Source: Defluviitaleaceae bacterium
GTDB lineage: Bacteria > Bacillota > Clostridia > Lachnospirales > WRAX01
NCBI GenBank assembly: GCA_009779935.1
Contig: WRAX01000008.1
Span: 1 to 64,000, forward strand
DNA length: 64,000 nucleotides
Reading direction: 5' to 3'
Shown here: piece by piece, positions 9,641-19,214 of the stretch
How positions within the stretch are numbered: position 1 is the stretch's first letter
How the letters are laid out: each line of letters opens with the position of its first letter
Made by a program: the position numbers and the translations under genes
Notes under the pieces: generated by a model
What the model saw: only the letters and a program-made list of their open reading frames with translations
What the model was told of the DNA's origin: nothing
Databases searched by the model: none

Positions 9641-11764
9641 TTACAATGCCAATTGTACCTGTCCACGGTCCCCATTGGGTACCACTGGTGCCATGTTGAT
9701 ATTTACCTGCATTGTAAAATCTCTTGCGCAAGATGTGCTAATACCCACATTTGTGTGCTGGGCAACGCCTTGCACATTGTAAAAATGGTTAGAAAGTAAT
9801 GTGGGGAAGTTAGGTGCGCTATGGAAATGGTCCCCAAAATTATTCCAATTGGAATTTACACTGGCCAAAAACTGGCTCTGATCCGCTTCACGCAAGGTTA
9901 CGGTGTGCTCACTGCCACGTATGTCCACATGGTAAATTAGCAAACCACCTGTGCCACGGGTTGCACCTGCCGGTACGCCCGGTGCGGCAACTGTCGCTAA
10001 TGGCGCATTTGCAGGGAAGCCAAACCAACCATAAAGGCCCATATCCCATCTGGTGCTCATCTGCCTGTTTTCGATGATGAAGAATTGGTAGTTACAGGTG
10101 CGGCTGGCAACCAAGATAATGTCTTGATTTGCTGTGCTTCCATTCAAAGTGGCAGAGCGCACTTGCCCTTGCCAATCGGTGGCTTCTATCACAATTGGGT
10201 TTACGAAACCAAGCTGCATTAAGCTCCATGCATCAAATGGTGCCGGGGTATGTCCCGGTGCAGGGTCGCCCGGTGACATAGACCAGTTTCCGTGGGCCAT
10301 AATGCTATATGGACCAAGACCCATACTGTCACCAAACAAGCAATACAAATCCGGTAAACCAAGTATATGTCCAAGCTCATGTACAACAGTTCCAATACCC
10401 ATAGTTATGCTGCGGGCTTGGGTTTCGCCGTATGCCATAAAGCGCATCCAGCCGTTCTGGCCTACATAGGAGCCTGCATAACTCCAAGCATGCGCCCAAA
10501 CTTGACCACGTCCGCCTGCATTGTAATTGTCTGCCGCTTCGCCGCCGGCAAAAATGGCAGCAACGGTAACACCGGCAAAATCAAAGCCTGTACCATGCAC
10601 AGCAGCAACTACAGAATTTATGATGTAGCGTGTACTAACATGGGCATTACCCGAATACCTTGCCCAATTAGGCATATGGTGGGGCGTATGTACGGTTGCA
10701 TGCACCACACCGGGGTGCTCCGATGGCCGCACGGTAACATCCCTGCCATGGGAAGCAACTCTACCACCACCTGTTACAGAGCCGGCAGGTACAAAAATGT
10801 CACGCCCGCCCGACATGTCGTTGAAAAAGTTGGCAACAGTGGCTGCTCCGGCAACTCTTCCGAAATACTTGTTGTGGTAGAAAGCCTGGCTTTCCGCCAT
10901 GGAAACATTGTCAAAATCAATCATCACAACCAAAAGCCGTTGGTTGTCCGCTGTCACGGCAGGCGCACGCAAATTCGGTGCGGACTGGCGTGGTGCGCCG
11001 GGTATGGCAGGTGTAATAGTCTGCCTTGGCTGGCCGGGCATAATCCCGTCCCTTGGGGCTTCCGGCTGGCCGGGAAAGCCAGGAACGCCCGGCGCAAAGG
11101 CCCAGGAGACCCCACCCGTGGTGGATGAGGTTGCTCCCAATGGCACAATGCTTTGTGTAGATGGCGGAGCCGCTTGTAAATCACGAATCATGCCCACATT
11201 GGAAATTGTTGGGGGCAGGATTGGCGGGCGCTCCGTATCGGGGCTTTGTCCTTGTCCCGGTGGCATAATTGGCCTTTGTGGTGCCTGTGGTTGTTGGATT
11301 GGATTGTTTGGCGTTGGTAGCATATCCCCCGGTTGCAGGGTTCTGCCGCCATTAGGTAAAAGTGGGCCATTAACGCCCGCCGGCCCTTGCAGGGTCGGGT
11401 CGTTTACATCCACTTGCCATGCGCCTGTGATAAGGTGACGGATATCACCTCTTTGGATACGTACATGGGCATCACCATCAAATGGCACACCGGCCAAATG
11501 GGGTGTTGGCAGCAATGCATTGTGGGTTGCACGTGCATAGTACCAGTTGCCGCTATCCTCATCAAAAACAACCACATTACCCTCTACATCCTCCCACCAA
11601 GAGAAGGAGCTTGTCCCACGCAAATGCAGGGTTATGGGCGTGCCATCCGCCTGTTGCTCCTGTATGGGGCGTGGGTTGGCGGGGGCGGCCGCAAGGGCAG
11701 TTGGCGTTAAAATTACGAAGGCCACAGCCAGAAATTTTAAGGCTGCAAATCTTAGCTTTTTCAT
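9641..11764 (-). CDS. M6 family (immune inhibitor A-like) secreted metalloprotease
   Basis: HELGHILGLPDLYC zinc motif; signal peptide. Confidence 0.85.
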   Translation of the reverse strand: MKKLRFAALKFLAVAFVILTPTALAAAPANPRPIQEQQADGTPITLHLRGTSSFSWWEDVEGNVVVFDEDSGNWYYARATHNALLPTPHLAGVPFDGDAHVRIQRGDIRHLITGAWQVDVNDPTLQGPAGVNGPLLPNGGRTLQPGDMLPTPNNPIQQPQAPQRPIMPPGQGQSPDTERPPILPPTISNVGMIRDLQAAPPSTQSIVPLGATSSTTGGVSWAFAPGVPGFPGQPEAPRDGIMPGQPRQTITPAIPGAPRQSAPNLRAPAVTADNQRLLVVMIDFDNVSMAESQAFYHNKYFGRVAGAATVANFFNDMSGGRDIFVPAGSVTGGGRVASHGRDVTVRPSEHPGVVHATVHTPHHMPNWARYSGNAHVSTRYIINSVVAAVHGTGFDFAGVTVAAIFAGGEAADNYNAGGRGQVWAHAWSYAGSYVGQNGWMRFMAYGETQARSITMGIGTVVHELGHILGLPDLYCLFGDSMGLGPYSIMAHGNWSMSPGDPAPGHTPAPFDAWSLMQLGFVNPIVIEATDWQGQVRSATLNGSTANQDIILVASRTCNYQFFIIENRQMSTRWDMGLYGWFGFPANAPLATVAAPGVPAGATRGTGGLLIYHVDIRGSEHTVTLREADQSQFLASVNSNWNNFGDHFHSAPNFPTLLSNHFYNVQGVAQHTNVGISTSCARDFTMQVNINMAPVVPNGDRGQVQLAL

Positions 11765-11933
11765 AGTTCACCTCCTTCACCCATTATACACCATCACGCA
11801 ATTTCTGTCAAGTACTTTTTCAAAATCCGTTATATTTTTTTGTTACAAGCCCGACCTCGTCAGTATACAGCGTTTCAAAGCTCGCAGTTTATCGTATGCT
11901 TCTGCTGCGAAAATCTCTATAATGTCGGTACGT

Positions 11934-12407
11934 TTACAAAATAAAATCAACATCTTTATTATCTGCATTATTCCAACCACGGATTGAGCAACAACAAGCT
12001 AAGCCTTTTGCATCGTTGTACACGCTTTCATAAAACACAACATTATCACCCGCAAAACTTCTTAGCAAAGATTCGCCCGAAGACATATCCAAATCGCCCA
12101 GATACCTACTTCCGCCACCAATGGCGATGCCTTCTTGAAAAAATTCAACAGCAACTTGTTTTCCGCCTAAAAAATCATTGATATATTCAATAAGACAGTT
12201 GATATTCTCATTCATGTCATCACCATAATCAAAGTGGGCGTGTTGGAACGAGAAAAAGAAAATAATGCCATCCAGATCCTCGTTGGAAACCCGTATATTC
12301 CCATCCCAAAACGGATTGACAATTGCAAAATAATCTATATCGTTAATAGCCTCTACTTTCGTTTCGTATCCCTTATATACTTCTGATAATTTCGCAAATA
12401 AATCCAT
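11934..12407 (-). CDS. Hypothetical protein
   Basis: 157-aa ORF with RBS; no family recognised. Confidence 0.5.
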   Translation of the reverse strand: MDLFAKLSEVYKGYETKVEAINDIDYFAIVNPFWDGNIRVSNEDLDGIIFFFSFQHAHFDYGDDMNENINCLIEYINDFLGGKQVAVEFFQEGIAIGGGSRYLGDLDMSSGESLLRSFAGDNVVFYESVYNDAKGLACCCSIRGWNNADNKDVDFIL

Positions 12408-12434
12408 TCTAATCTACCTCCTATACTCAAACGA

Positions 12435-12573
12435 CCCCAAAACAGTATCAGAAAACGCATGATTTTTATTCGATTGCAAGGAGCCAGGTTCCGTGCATAC
12501 CCAGAGGTATGTGCGGGTTCTTGGGACGCAGTAAATCGGATAAAAAGACAAGTTTAGTGATACTGTTTTGGGG
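12435..12573. mobile_element. MITE-like repeat family 2, copy 2 (complete)
   Basis: Perfect 16-bp TIR CCCCAAAACAGTATCA / TGATACTGTTTTGGGG; second copy at window start. Confidence 0.9.
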
Positions 12574-12680
12574 TTGCTTCCAGGAAACATAACCCACATA
12601 ACCCTTTTGTTTAGAAATAAACTCATTATTCAGCTTTTCTGCTGCATGCAAAAAGCCTGGTACAGATGCCCCTTTTTTTC
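12574..12680 (-). pseudogene. Coding remnant resembling antibiotic-biosynthesis-monooxygenase (ABM)-type proteins, ending at MITE family 2
   Basis: KKGASVPGFLHAAEKLNNEFISKQKGYVGYVSWKQ then element. Confidence 0.4.
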
Positions 12681-12719
12681 AATGGATAAGAAGCACAATA
12701 AATATAGCCATTGTGGCCG

Positions 12720-15700
12720 CTACATAAACAGGGTCAGTTGCTCAGTTTCCGGTATGCCGTCCAGCACCCCATTGTCTTTTAACAGCTGCACCACATTCTT
12801 ATTAACCTTGGTGCGGCTTTTTAAGTCTTCTATGGAGAAAAATTCCCCTTCCTTACGTGCTTCCACAATTTGCTGGGCAACAGATTCGCCAAGCCCTGCC
12901 ACAGCGCACAAGGGCGGCATCAGCCCCCCATCTGTGATGATAAACTTATCCTCACTGGCGGTGTAGATGTTTAGCGGGGCAAATTTAAGCTCTCGGCTAT
13001 ACATCTCACTCACCAATTCCAATAAGTTGATAGACTTTTCTTCCTTAGTAGTGGCGTTTTTGCCAAGCTCTTGTATACGCTGCATCTCATTCCTGATAAC
13101 ATCCGGGCCCTTGCACATTACTTCATAATTAAATTCATCACTTTTAGCAGAAAAGGCTGCGGCGTAAAAGGCCAATGGGTGGTGTATTTTGTAATACGCC
13201 ATGCGCACCGCCATGGAAACATAAGCAACAGCATGCCCTTTGGGAAACATATATTTAATCTTGCGGCAGGATTCGATATACCATTTAGGTACATTGCAGG
13301 AGAGCATAAGTCTCTCCTCGTCCTCATTAACCCCCCGCCCTTTACGCACCTTTTCCGTTATGTTAAAGGCATCCTTATCAGCAAGCCCCTTGGAAATCAG
13401 ATACAACATAATATCATCACGTGTGGAAATAATTTCTTTTAGCGACAGCTTTTTATCCTTCATCAAATCCGCACCATTGTTAAGCCAAACATCCGTACCA
13501 TGGGACAAGCCCGACACGCAAACCAAATCCGCAAAGCTTTTGGGATTGGTGTCGCCCAGCATATCCCGCACAAATTTTGTACCAAATTCCGGCAGGCCAA
13601 GGGCAGTGGCTTTGCTAAACATGGAAATTGTCTTTTTATCCCCCAAATCCACTTCCATAGGGTCTATACCTGTATAGTCGTAAAGTAATTTAAGAATCGT
13701 CGGCACATCGTGCCCAAGCAAGTCCAGTTTTAACAGGTTTTCGTGTATGGAATGATAGTCAAAGTGGGTTGTGGTTACATCGGATTTTTGGTCATTAGCA
13801 GGGCGTTGTATTGGTGTAAATTCGTAAATACTGCGCCCCTTTGGCACAACCATAAGCCCCCCCGGGTGCTGGCCCGTTGTGCGTTTTATCCCTTCGCAAC
13901 CCACTGCAAGGCGGTTTATCTCCGCCGTGCGCTCGTTTCTGTTTTTTGCTTCCAAATACTTTTTAACATAACCAAAGGCGGTGCGGTTGGCTATGGTGCT
14001 TATGGTGCCCGCCTTAAATACATAACCCTGCCCCAGCAGCTCCTCCGCATAAGCATGGGCACGGGACTGGTATTCGCCGGAAAAGTTAAGGTCTATATCC
14101 GGCTCTTTATCCCCGTCAAAACCAAGAAAGGTTTCAAAGGGTATGGCATGCCCTTCCTTTTTCAGGGGTGCGGCGCAGTTTGGGCAGTTTTTAGCAGGCA
14201 TATCACAACCCGAGCCGCCGGCGTATTTTTTAACATCCACCGAATCAAAATCGGAATATTTACAGCTGGTGCAGATATAATGGGGCTCCAAGGGGTTAAC
14301 CTCTGTAATGCCCGACATGGTAGCAACAAGACTGGAACCAATAGATCCCCGAGAGCCCACCGTGTACCCATCTTCCATAGAGCGTTTTACCAACTTTTGG
14401 GCAATTATGTACATAACGGCAAAGTTGTTTTTGATGATGGAATCCAGCTCTTTTTGTATGCGGGCTTCCACAACGGGTGGTAGCTGGTCGCCGTAAATTT
14501 CACGGGCACGGCCCCACACCATCTCCTCCAACTCTTTATCCGACCCTTCGATAATGGGGGGGTATGTGCCTTTGGGGATTGGGCGGATGCCCTCTTCAAT
14601 ACTGTCCGCTATGGCGTTTGGGGTGGTGATAACCACTTTACGGGCAACTTCTTCGCCGAGATAGGCAAATTCTGCAAGCATTTCCTCGGTGGTGCGGAAG
14701 TATAGGGGGGGTTGGTTGTCCGCATCCTTAAAGCCATTGCCTGTTTGGATAATGCATCTGTAAATCTCATCCCCCGGGTCCATAAAATGCACATCCCCTG
14801 CGGCAACCACGGGTTTGCTGTATGTTTCGCCATATTCCACAATTTTGCGGTTGATATTTTCCAGCTGCTCCATACTTTCCACTTCATCATTGCGCAACAA
14901 AAATTCGTTGTTGGCAAGGGGCTGTATCTCAAAATAGTCATAAAAATGGGCAATTTCTTCAATTTGTTCTATGGAGCGGTTTTCACGCACTGCTGTATGC
15001 AATTCCCCCTGCTCACAGGCTGTACCTATCATCAACCCATCCCGCAGGGCGGTTAGCCGGCTTTTGGGTATGCGGGGGTATCTGTTAAAAAATTCCAAAT
15101 GTGATATTGATACAAGCTCATATAAATTGCGCATACCCGCTTGGTTTTTAACCAAAATGGTGGCATGCTTGGGGCGCAGGCTTTTAACATCAATTTCTTT
15201 GGAATAGCGCAAGTTTATCATATCCAGCGTTTCTATGCCCCGCTGTTTTAGTATTTCTATTTGCTGGGCAAAAATCTCCGCTAATGCTTTTGCATCATCA
15301 CTGGCTCTATGGTGGTTTTCCAAGGTAACATTATGGTGCTTTGCCATTGCCGCCAGGCCATGGCGGTGCAGGCCGGGAAACAGCGCACGGGACAGCTGCA
15401 AGGTACATAAATAGGGGTTATCCACCTCATAACCATAATTTAAGCCAAGGTGCTCCAAAAAACCCATGTCAAAATCGGCATTGTGGGCCACAAGTATGGA
15501 ATCGCCAACCCAGTCCATAAACTGGGGCAAAACCGCATCCAAGGTGGGCTTGCCCCGCAGCATATCATCTGTTATACTTGTAAGCTCCACAATCTTAGGG
15601 GCAAGGGGCACGCCCGGGTCCACAAAGGCGTGGAAAACATCACCAAACTTGCCATCCTTCATCTTAATTGCACCAATTTCAATTATTGTATTGGCTTCCC

Positions 15701-16667
15701 GGTTAAGGCCTGTTGTTTCCAAGTCAAACACCACAAATTCATCACTTAACTTGGCATTTTTAGGGCGCTGGGCGATTGTTACCGCCATATCATCCACCAA
15801 ATAGGCCTCCAACCCATAAATTACCTTAATGCCTGTTTTTTCCGCCGCATCCATAGCATCGGGAAAGGCCTGCACCACACCATGGTCGGTTATGGCAATG
15901 GCTTTGTGCCCCCATTCCTTTGCCCTTTTAATAAGGTCGGTTACAGGGGTTAAGGCATCCAGTTGGGACATGTTAGTGTGCATATGCAGCTCTACCCGCT
16001 TTTCCGGGGCATTGTCCACACGTTGCTCTTGCACCATTTCCCCTTCACCCAGCTTGTTTACCATTATATTAAGCTCGCCCGAAAACTTATCACGGCTTAC
16101 CTTGCCGGCAATTTTAACCACCGCACCAACTTTTAACAAATGCTCAAAATCTTTAATTTTATCCTTTGCCAAAAAATGTTTAAGGCTAATGGAGCTGGTA
16201 TTGTCGCTAATATCCAGCGTGTACATCATTTTGCCGCCCCTAACCTCCCTGCTGTCCGTACGGAAAATGCGGCCGCAAACCACCACATCCTCTTCATCCT
16301 CAAACTGGCTGTTAAGGGGCTTGGTTTCGCCGTTTATTTTGGCGGGTGCACGCCTTGGGGCTTGTTTTGGCGTTTCGGCGGGCTTAGGGGCGGGGCGGGG
16401 CACCGCCTCCGCCACCCTTGGCGGCGCAACAAAAGAAGGCACAATTTTAACAGCGGAAAGCATGCCAAAACGGGCGGATAAATCCGCCTCCAACCCTGCA
16501 ATGCTATCCAAACTTGTGCCTTGCTCCAATTTTATCCTAATTTCCAGCCACTTTTCACGGCTGTGGCAGTAAATATCTTCTACATAGGCGTTTTTTAGCC
16601 CTTCATTAAGCTGTAAATCCAACTTTTCAAAAACTTGCGAAATTTTTTTATTGTTTTCCATGTCCAC
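12720..16667 (-). CDS. polC: DNA polymerase III alpha subunit, PolC type
   Basis: 1315 aa; FDLETTGLNREANTIIEIGAIK exonuclease, PHP domain, polymerase motifs (GFDGDKEPDIDLNFSGEYQ). Confidence 0.97.
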   Translation of the reverse strand: MDMENNKKISQVFEKLDLQLNEGLKNAYVEDIYCHSREKWLEIRIKLEQGTSLDSIAGLEADLSARFGMLSAVKIVPSFVAPPRVAEAVPRPAPKPAETPKQAPRRAPAKINGETKPLNSQFEDEEDVVVCGRIFRTDSREVRGGKMMYTLDISDNTSSISLKHFLAKDKIKDFEHLLKVGAVVKIAGKVSRDKFSGELNIMVNKLGEGEMVQEQRVDNAPEKRVELHMHTNMSQLDALTPVTDLIKRAKEWGHKAIAITDHGVVQAFPDAMDAAEKTGIKVIYGLEAYLVDDMAVTIAQRPKNAKLSDEFVVFDLETTGLNREANTIIEIGAIKMKDGKFGDVFHAFVDPGVPLAPKIVELTSITDDMLRGKPTLDAVLPQFMDWVGDSILVAHNADFDMGFLEHLGLNYGYEVDNPYLCTLQLSRALFPGLHRHGLAAMAKHHNVTLENHHRASDDAKALAEIFAQQIEILKQRGIETLDMINLRYSKEIDVKSLRPKHATILVKNQAGMRNLYELVSISHLEFFNRYPRIPKSRLTALRDGLMIGTACEQGELHTAVRENRSIEQIEEIAHFYDYFEIQPLANNEFLLRNDEVESMEQLENINRKIVEYGETYSKPVVAAGDVHFMDPGDEIYRCIIQTGNGFKDADNQPPLYFRTTEEMLAEFAYLGEEVARKVVITTPNAIADSIEEGIRPIPKGTYPPIIEGSDKELEEMVWGRAREIYGDQLPPVVEARIQKELDSIIKNNFAVMYIIAQKLVKRSMEDGYTVGSRGSIGSSLVATMSGITEVNPLEPHYICTSCKYSDFDSVDVKKYAGGSGCDMPAKNCPNCAAPLKKEGHAIPFETFLGFDGDKEPDIDLNFSGEYQSRAHAYAEELLGQGYVFKAGTISTIANRTAFGYVKKYLEAKNRNERTAEINRLAVGCEGIKRTTGQHPGGLMVVPKGRSIYEFTPIQRPANDQKSDVTTTHFDYHSIHENLLKLDLLGHDVPTILKLLYDYTGIDPMEVDLGDKKTISMFSKATALGLPEFGTKFVRDMLGDTNPKSFADLVCVSGLSHGTDVWLNNGADLMKDKKLSLKEIISTRDDIMLYLISKGLADKDAFNITEKVRKGRGVNEDEERLMLSCNVPKWYIESCRKIKYMFPKGHAVAYVSMAVRMAYYKIHHPLAFYAAAFSAKSDEFNYEVMCKGPDVIRNEMQRIQELGKNATTKEEKSINLLELVSEMYSRELKFAPLNIYTASEDKFIITDGGLMPPLCAVAGLGESVAQQIVEARKEGEFFSIEDLKSRTKVNKNVVQLLKDNGVLDGIPETEQLTLFM

Positions 16668-16670
16668 CCC

Positions 16671-16699
16671 TTGCGCTTTGGGCGCATTTGTGCTATACT
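16671..16699 (+). promoter_or_regulatory. Sigma-A-type promoter of putative antitoxin RNA
   Basis: TTGCGC-N17-TATACT. Confidence 0.6.
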
Positions 16700-16705
16700 C
16701 ATTAA

Positions 16706-16812
16706 AAGAGTTGGGGGCAAACCCAATTTCTTGGCCAACTAAGCGGTTGGCGTTTAGGTTAGTGCATAATCAAAATAACCGGCTACTGTAGTGAGGAGGC
16801 GGTTATTTCTTT
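16706..16812 (+). ncRNA. Putative type I antitoxin RNA, convergent with holin-like toxin
   Basis: Promoter, two small hairpins (TTGGGGGCAAACCCAA; GCCAACTAAGCGGTTGGC), shared terminator AAATAACCG..CGGTTATTTCTTTTT. Confidence 0.55.
16774..16808. terminator. Bidirectional terminator overlapping toxin stop codon
   Basis: AAATAACCG gctactgtagtgaggagg CGGTTATTT. Confidence 0.7.
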
Positions 16813-16910
16813 TTGGAAATTATGTCAGCTATGTATACCATCAGCCCTATCAGCGCAATTAATAATGTTGATGCGCCGAAAATGACCATAATAATTTCAA
16901 AAGTTGACAT
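16803..16910 (-). CDS. Putative holin-like toxin (type I TA, Hol_Tox-like), 35 aa; absent from ORF track
   Basis: MSTFEIIMVIFGASTLLIALIGLMVYIADIISKKK*, RBS GGGGGTGA, one TM + Lys-rich tail. Confidence 0.7.
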   Translation of the reverse strand: MSTFEIIMVIFGASTLLIALIGLMVYIADIISKKK

Positions 16911-16996
16911 AGGCTCACCCCCTTTCATGGGGCTTCACCAACCGCTGCTTATTAAATTAACCAAAAAAATTTGGGCTTGCCCTTGTCCCAAATTAT

Positions 16997-17025
16997 ATTA
17001 TAGCACAAACCCTTAGGGCTTTCAA
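16997..17025 (-). promoter_or_regulatory. Sigma-A-type promoter of toxin mRNA
   Basis: TTGAAA-N17-TATAAT on minus strand. Confidence 0.75.
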
Positions 17026-17032
17026 CTTTTTT

Positions 17033-17326
17033 CTATTTCAACTTTTTCTTATTAAATGCCGATGGCACAAGGCGATAAGCCTCTTTTTTATCCTGTTTTG
17101 TGATATAGCGTGTTGCAATGCGCTCACCGCAAGCGGGGCAAAATATTGCCCCGTGAAATCGGGAAAAATCCACAGCCCCGTCAATTATACGGTCATTATA
17201 CATCTTTACCAGCCCACTTTCCCCCACTTTTTGGTAATGGGCAATAAAACCTTTGCAAGCAGCGCAGGTTATCACCAAAACATGGCTGCCACGTATTTTT
17301 TTCCGGTTTGGGTTCGGGTAAATCAC
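17033..17326 (-). CDS. Small zinc-ribbon-like protein
   Basis: 97 aa with CAAC and CPAC cysteine pairs. Confidence 0.55.
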   Translation of the reverse strand: MIYPNPNRKKIRGSHVLVITCAACKGFIAHYQKVGESGLVKMYNDRIIDGAVDFSRFHGAIFCPACGERIATRYITKQDKKEAYRLVPSAFNKKKLK

Positions 17327-17327
17327 A

Positions 17328-17610
17328 TCAGTAACCCCCCTTAGTCATTTGTAAATATATCCATATTTCTGATGAATAGGCTGCCTGTATAGGCATAGGA
17401 GAATCCCCCATCTGTGACCTTATAAGGCTCGGTGTTATCTCATCTATTACAAACACTGTTTCGTAAGGAAAATAGGGATTGATATCAGGCATAACGGATG
17501 GCATAAACACACCAAAATCGGTATCATTTCTTAATTGCGGATTGTTAGGGTCGATGTAATTGGTATTTCACGTATATCGATCAACCCCGTCTCAACAGTC
17601 GGAAAAGGGG
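17328..17610 (-). pseudogene. Probable degraded hypothetical gene
   Basis: Coding-like text in two frames (VETGLIDIREIPITS then NYIDPNNPQLRNDTDFGVFMPSVMPDINPYFPYETVF..). Confidence 0.35.
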
Positions 17611-17625
17611 ATAATTCTTTTCAAT

Positions 17626-18693
17626 TTACTCTCCCCCTATCATTTTCTCAATTTCCTCCAACAACACATCCGCCATATCCGCTTCGGGTATTTTGCGTAC
17701 AACCTGCCCTTTTTTGAATAATATGCCACTGCCTTTGCCACAGGCAATGCCTATATCACACTCCCTTGCTTCGCCGGGGCCGTTTACCGCACAGCCCATA
17801 ATGGCAATGCTGATGGGGGCTGTTATATGGGCAATGCGGCGGCGCACATCTTCTGCAAGGGGTATTAAATCCACCTCTGTACGGCCACAGGTGGGGCAGG
17901 ATATTATTTCGGGCCCAAAATTGCGCAGGCGCAGGGATTGCAGCAATTCTTTGGCGGCACGCACCTCCTCCACCGGGTCGGCGGTTAGGGAAATGCGCAA
18001 TGTGTCCCCCATGCCTTGTGTAAGCAAACCCGCAAGCCCGGCAGTGGACTTTATTGTGCCCGAATATAGGGTGCCTGCCTCGGTTATGCCGATATGCAGG
18101 GGATAATCCACCTGCGGGGCAAGTATTTGGTGGGCCGATAATGTCATGGGGATATTGCTTGCTTTCATGGATATTACAATATTATCAAAGTCCAAATCTT
18201 CTAAAATGCGCACATTTCTCAGGGCAGATTCTGCCAGCCCCTGCGCAGATGGGCCGTTAAACTTATCCACCAAATCCTGCTCCAAAGAACCCGAATTTAC
18301 ACCAACACGAATGGGTATGCCCCTTTTGCGGGCGGCATCCGCCACCGCCTTTACCCGCTCCAAACTACCAATATTGCCCGGGTTTATGCGTATTTTGTCC
18401 GCCCCTGCATCTATGGCGGCAATGGCCATATGGTGGTCAAAATGTATATCCGCCACCAGCGGTATATGGTCTATCTGTCTGCGTATTTGCTTAAAACCCT
18501 CGGCCGCCTCTTTTGTGTTTACTGTTACCCGCACAATTTCGCAACCCGCATCTGTTAATGCCTTTATTTGTGCCACAGTTGCGGCAACATCGGCGGTTTT
18601 TGTATTAGTCATGGATTGTATGGTGATAGGGCTGTCGCCGCCGATGGGAACGCCCCCAATGCGCACCACCCTTGATTTTCTGCGGTTATACAT
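17626..18693 (-). CDS. ispG: Flavodoxin-dependent (E)-4-hydroxy-3-methylbut-2-enyl-diphosphate synthase
   Basis: 355 aa; IQSMTNTKTADVAATVAQI, SCPTCGRTEVDL, GCAVNGPGEA. Confidence 0.97.
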   Translation of the reverse strand: MYNRRKSRVVRIGGVPIGGDSPITIQSMTNTKTADVAATVAQIKALTDAGCEIVRVTVNTKEAAEGFKQIRRQIDHIPLVADIHFDHHMAIAAIDAGADKIRINPGNIGSLERVKAVADAARKRGIPIRVGVNSGSLEQDLVDKFNGPSAQGLAESALRNVRILEDLDFDNIVISMKASNIPMTLSAHQILAPQVDYPLHIGITEAGTLYSGTIKSTAGLAGLLTQGMGDTLRISLTADPVEEVRAAKELLQSLRLRNFGPEIISCPTCGRTEVDLIPLAEDVRRRIAHITAPISIAIMGCAVNGPGEARECDIGIACGKGSGILFKKGQVVRKIPEADMADVLLEEIEKMIGGE

Positions 18694-19202
18694 TAAAAAG
18701 CCCCCTTGTGTGCTGCAAACAGCTTGTCCAAATAGGGATAATGGTGCAGGGGAATAAATTCCCCACCATCTATTAGTTGGCGTATTTTTGCTTCATCCGC
18801 CCACATTGCATCGCAGGTTTCTTCGGGGCACAGCACCACATCATTAATGTCCACATCCTGCCTAAAAACCCAAACATCAACAAATGCAGTTTTATCCGAA
18901 TTTATGAATTGGTGAAAAAGCTCACCCTTTGAAGGGTCAAGGTTAATGCCAATCTCCTCCTGCGTTTCTTTTAGGGCGGATGTTAAGCTGTCATCCCCCG
19001 CCACCGCCGAACCGCCCGTGCATTGCCAAAGCAAGGGCAAACTGATGCCCGCCGCCCTTTTTGAAATTAAAAAGTTGCCATGGCCATCCAAAATCCAAAC
19101 ATGGACAACTAAGTGAAAATCCCCCGCAGGCAGGGGTTGCCCCCGCCGGTGCAGGCGGCCTGTTTTTTGGCGGTTTTCGTCCAGCACATCCCACATTTCC
19201 AT
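18693..19202 (-). CDS. NUDIX hydrolase (IDI/YfcD-like)
   Basis: GGSAVAGDDSLTSALKETQEEIGI Nudix box. Confidence 0.88.
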   Translation of the reverse strand: MEMWDVLDENRQKTGRLHRRGQPLPAGDFHLVVHVWILDGHGNFLISKRAAGISLPLLWQCTGGSAVAGDDSLTSALKETQEEIGINLDPSKGELFHQFINSDKTAFVDVWVFRQDVDINDVVLCPEETCDAMWADEAKIRQLIDGGEFIPLHHYPYLDKLFAAHKGAF

Positions 19203-19214
19203 ATTTATCCCCCA

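Noticed and set aside
10367-11438. Plus-strand ORFs of 253 and 179 aa
   Set aside because: Antisense to the M6 metalloprotease gene; no family features
15829-16572. 247-aa plus-strand ORF
   Set aside because: Antisense to polC; Ser/Leu-rich artefact
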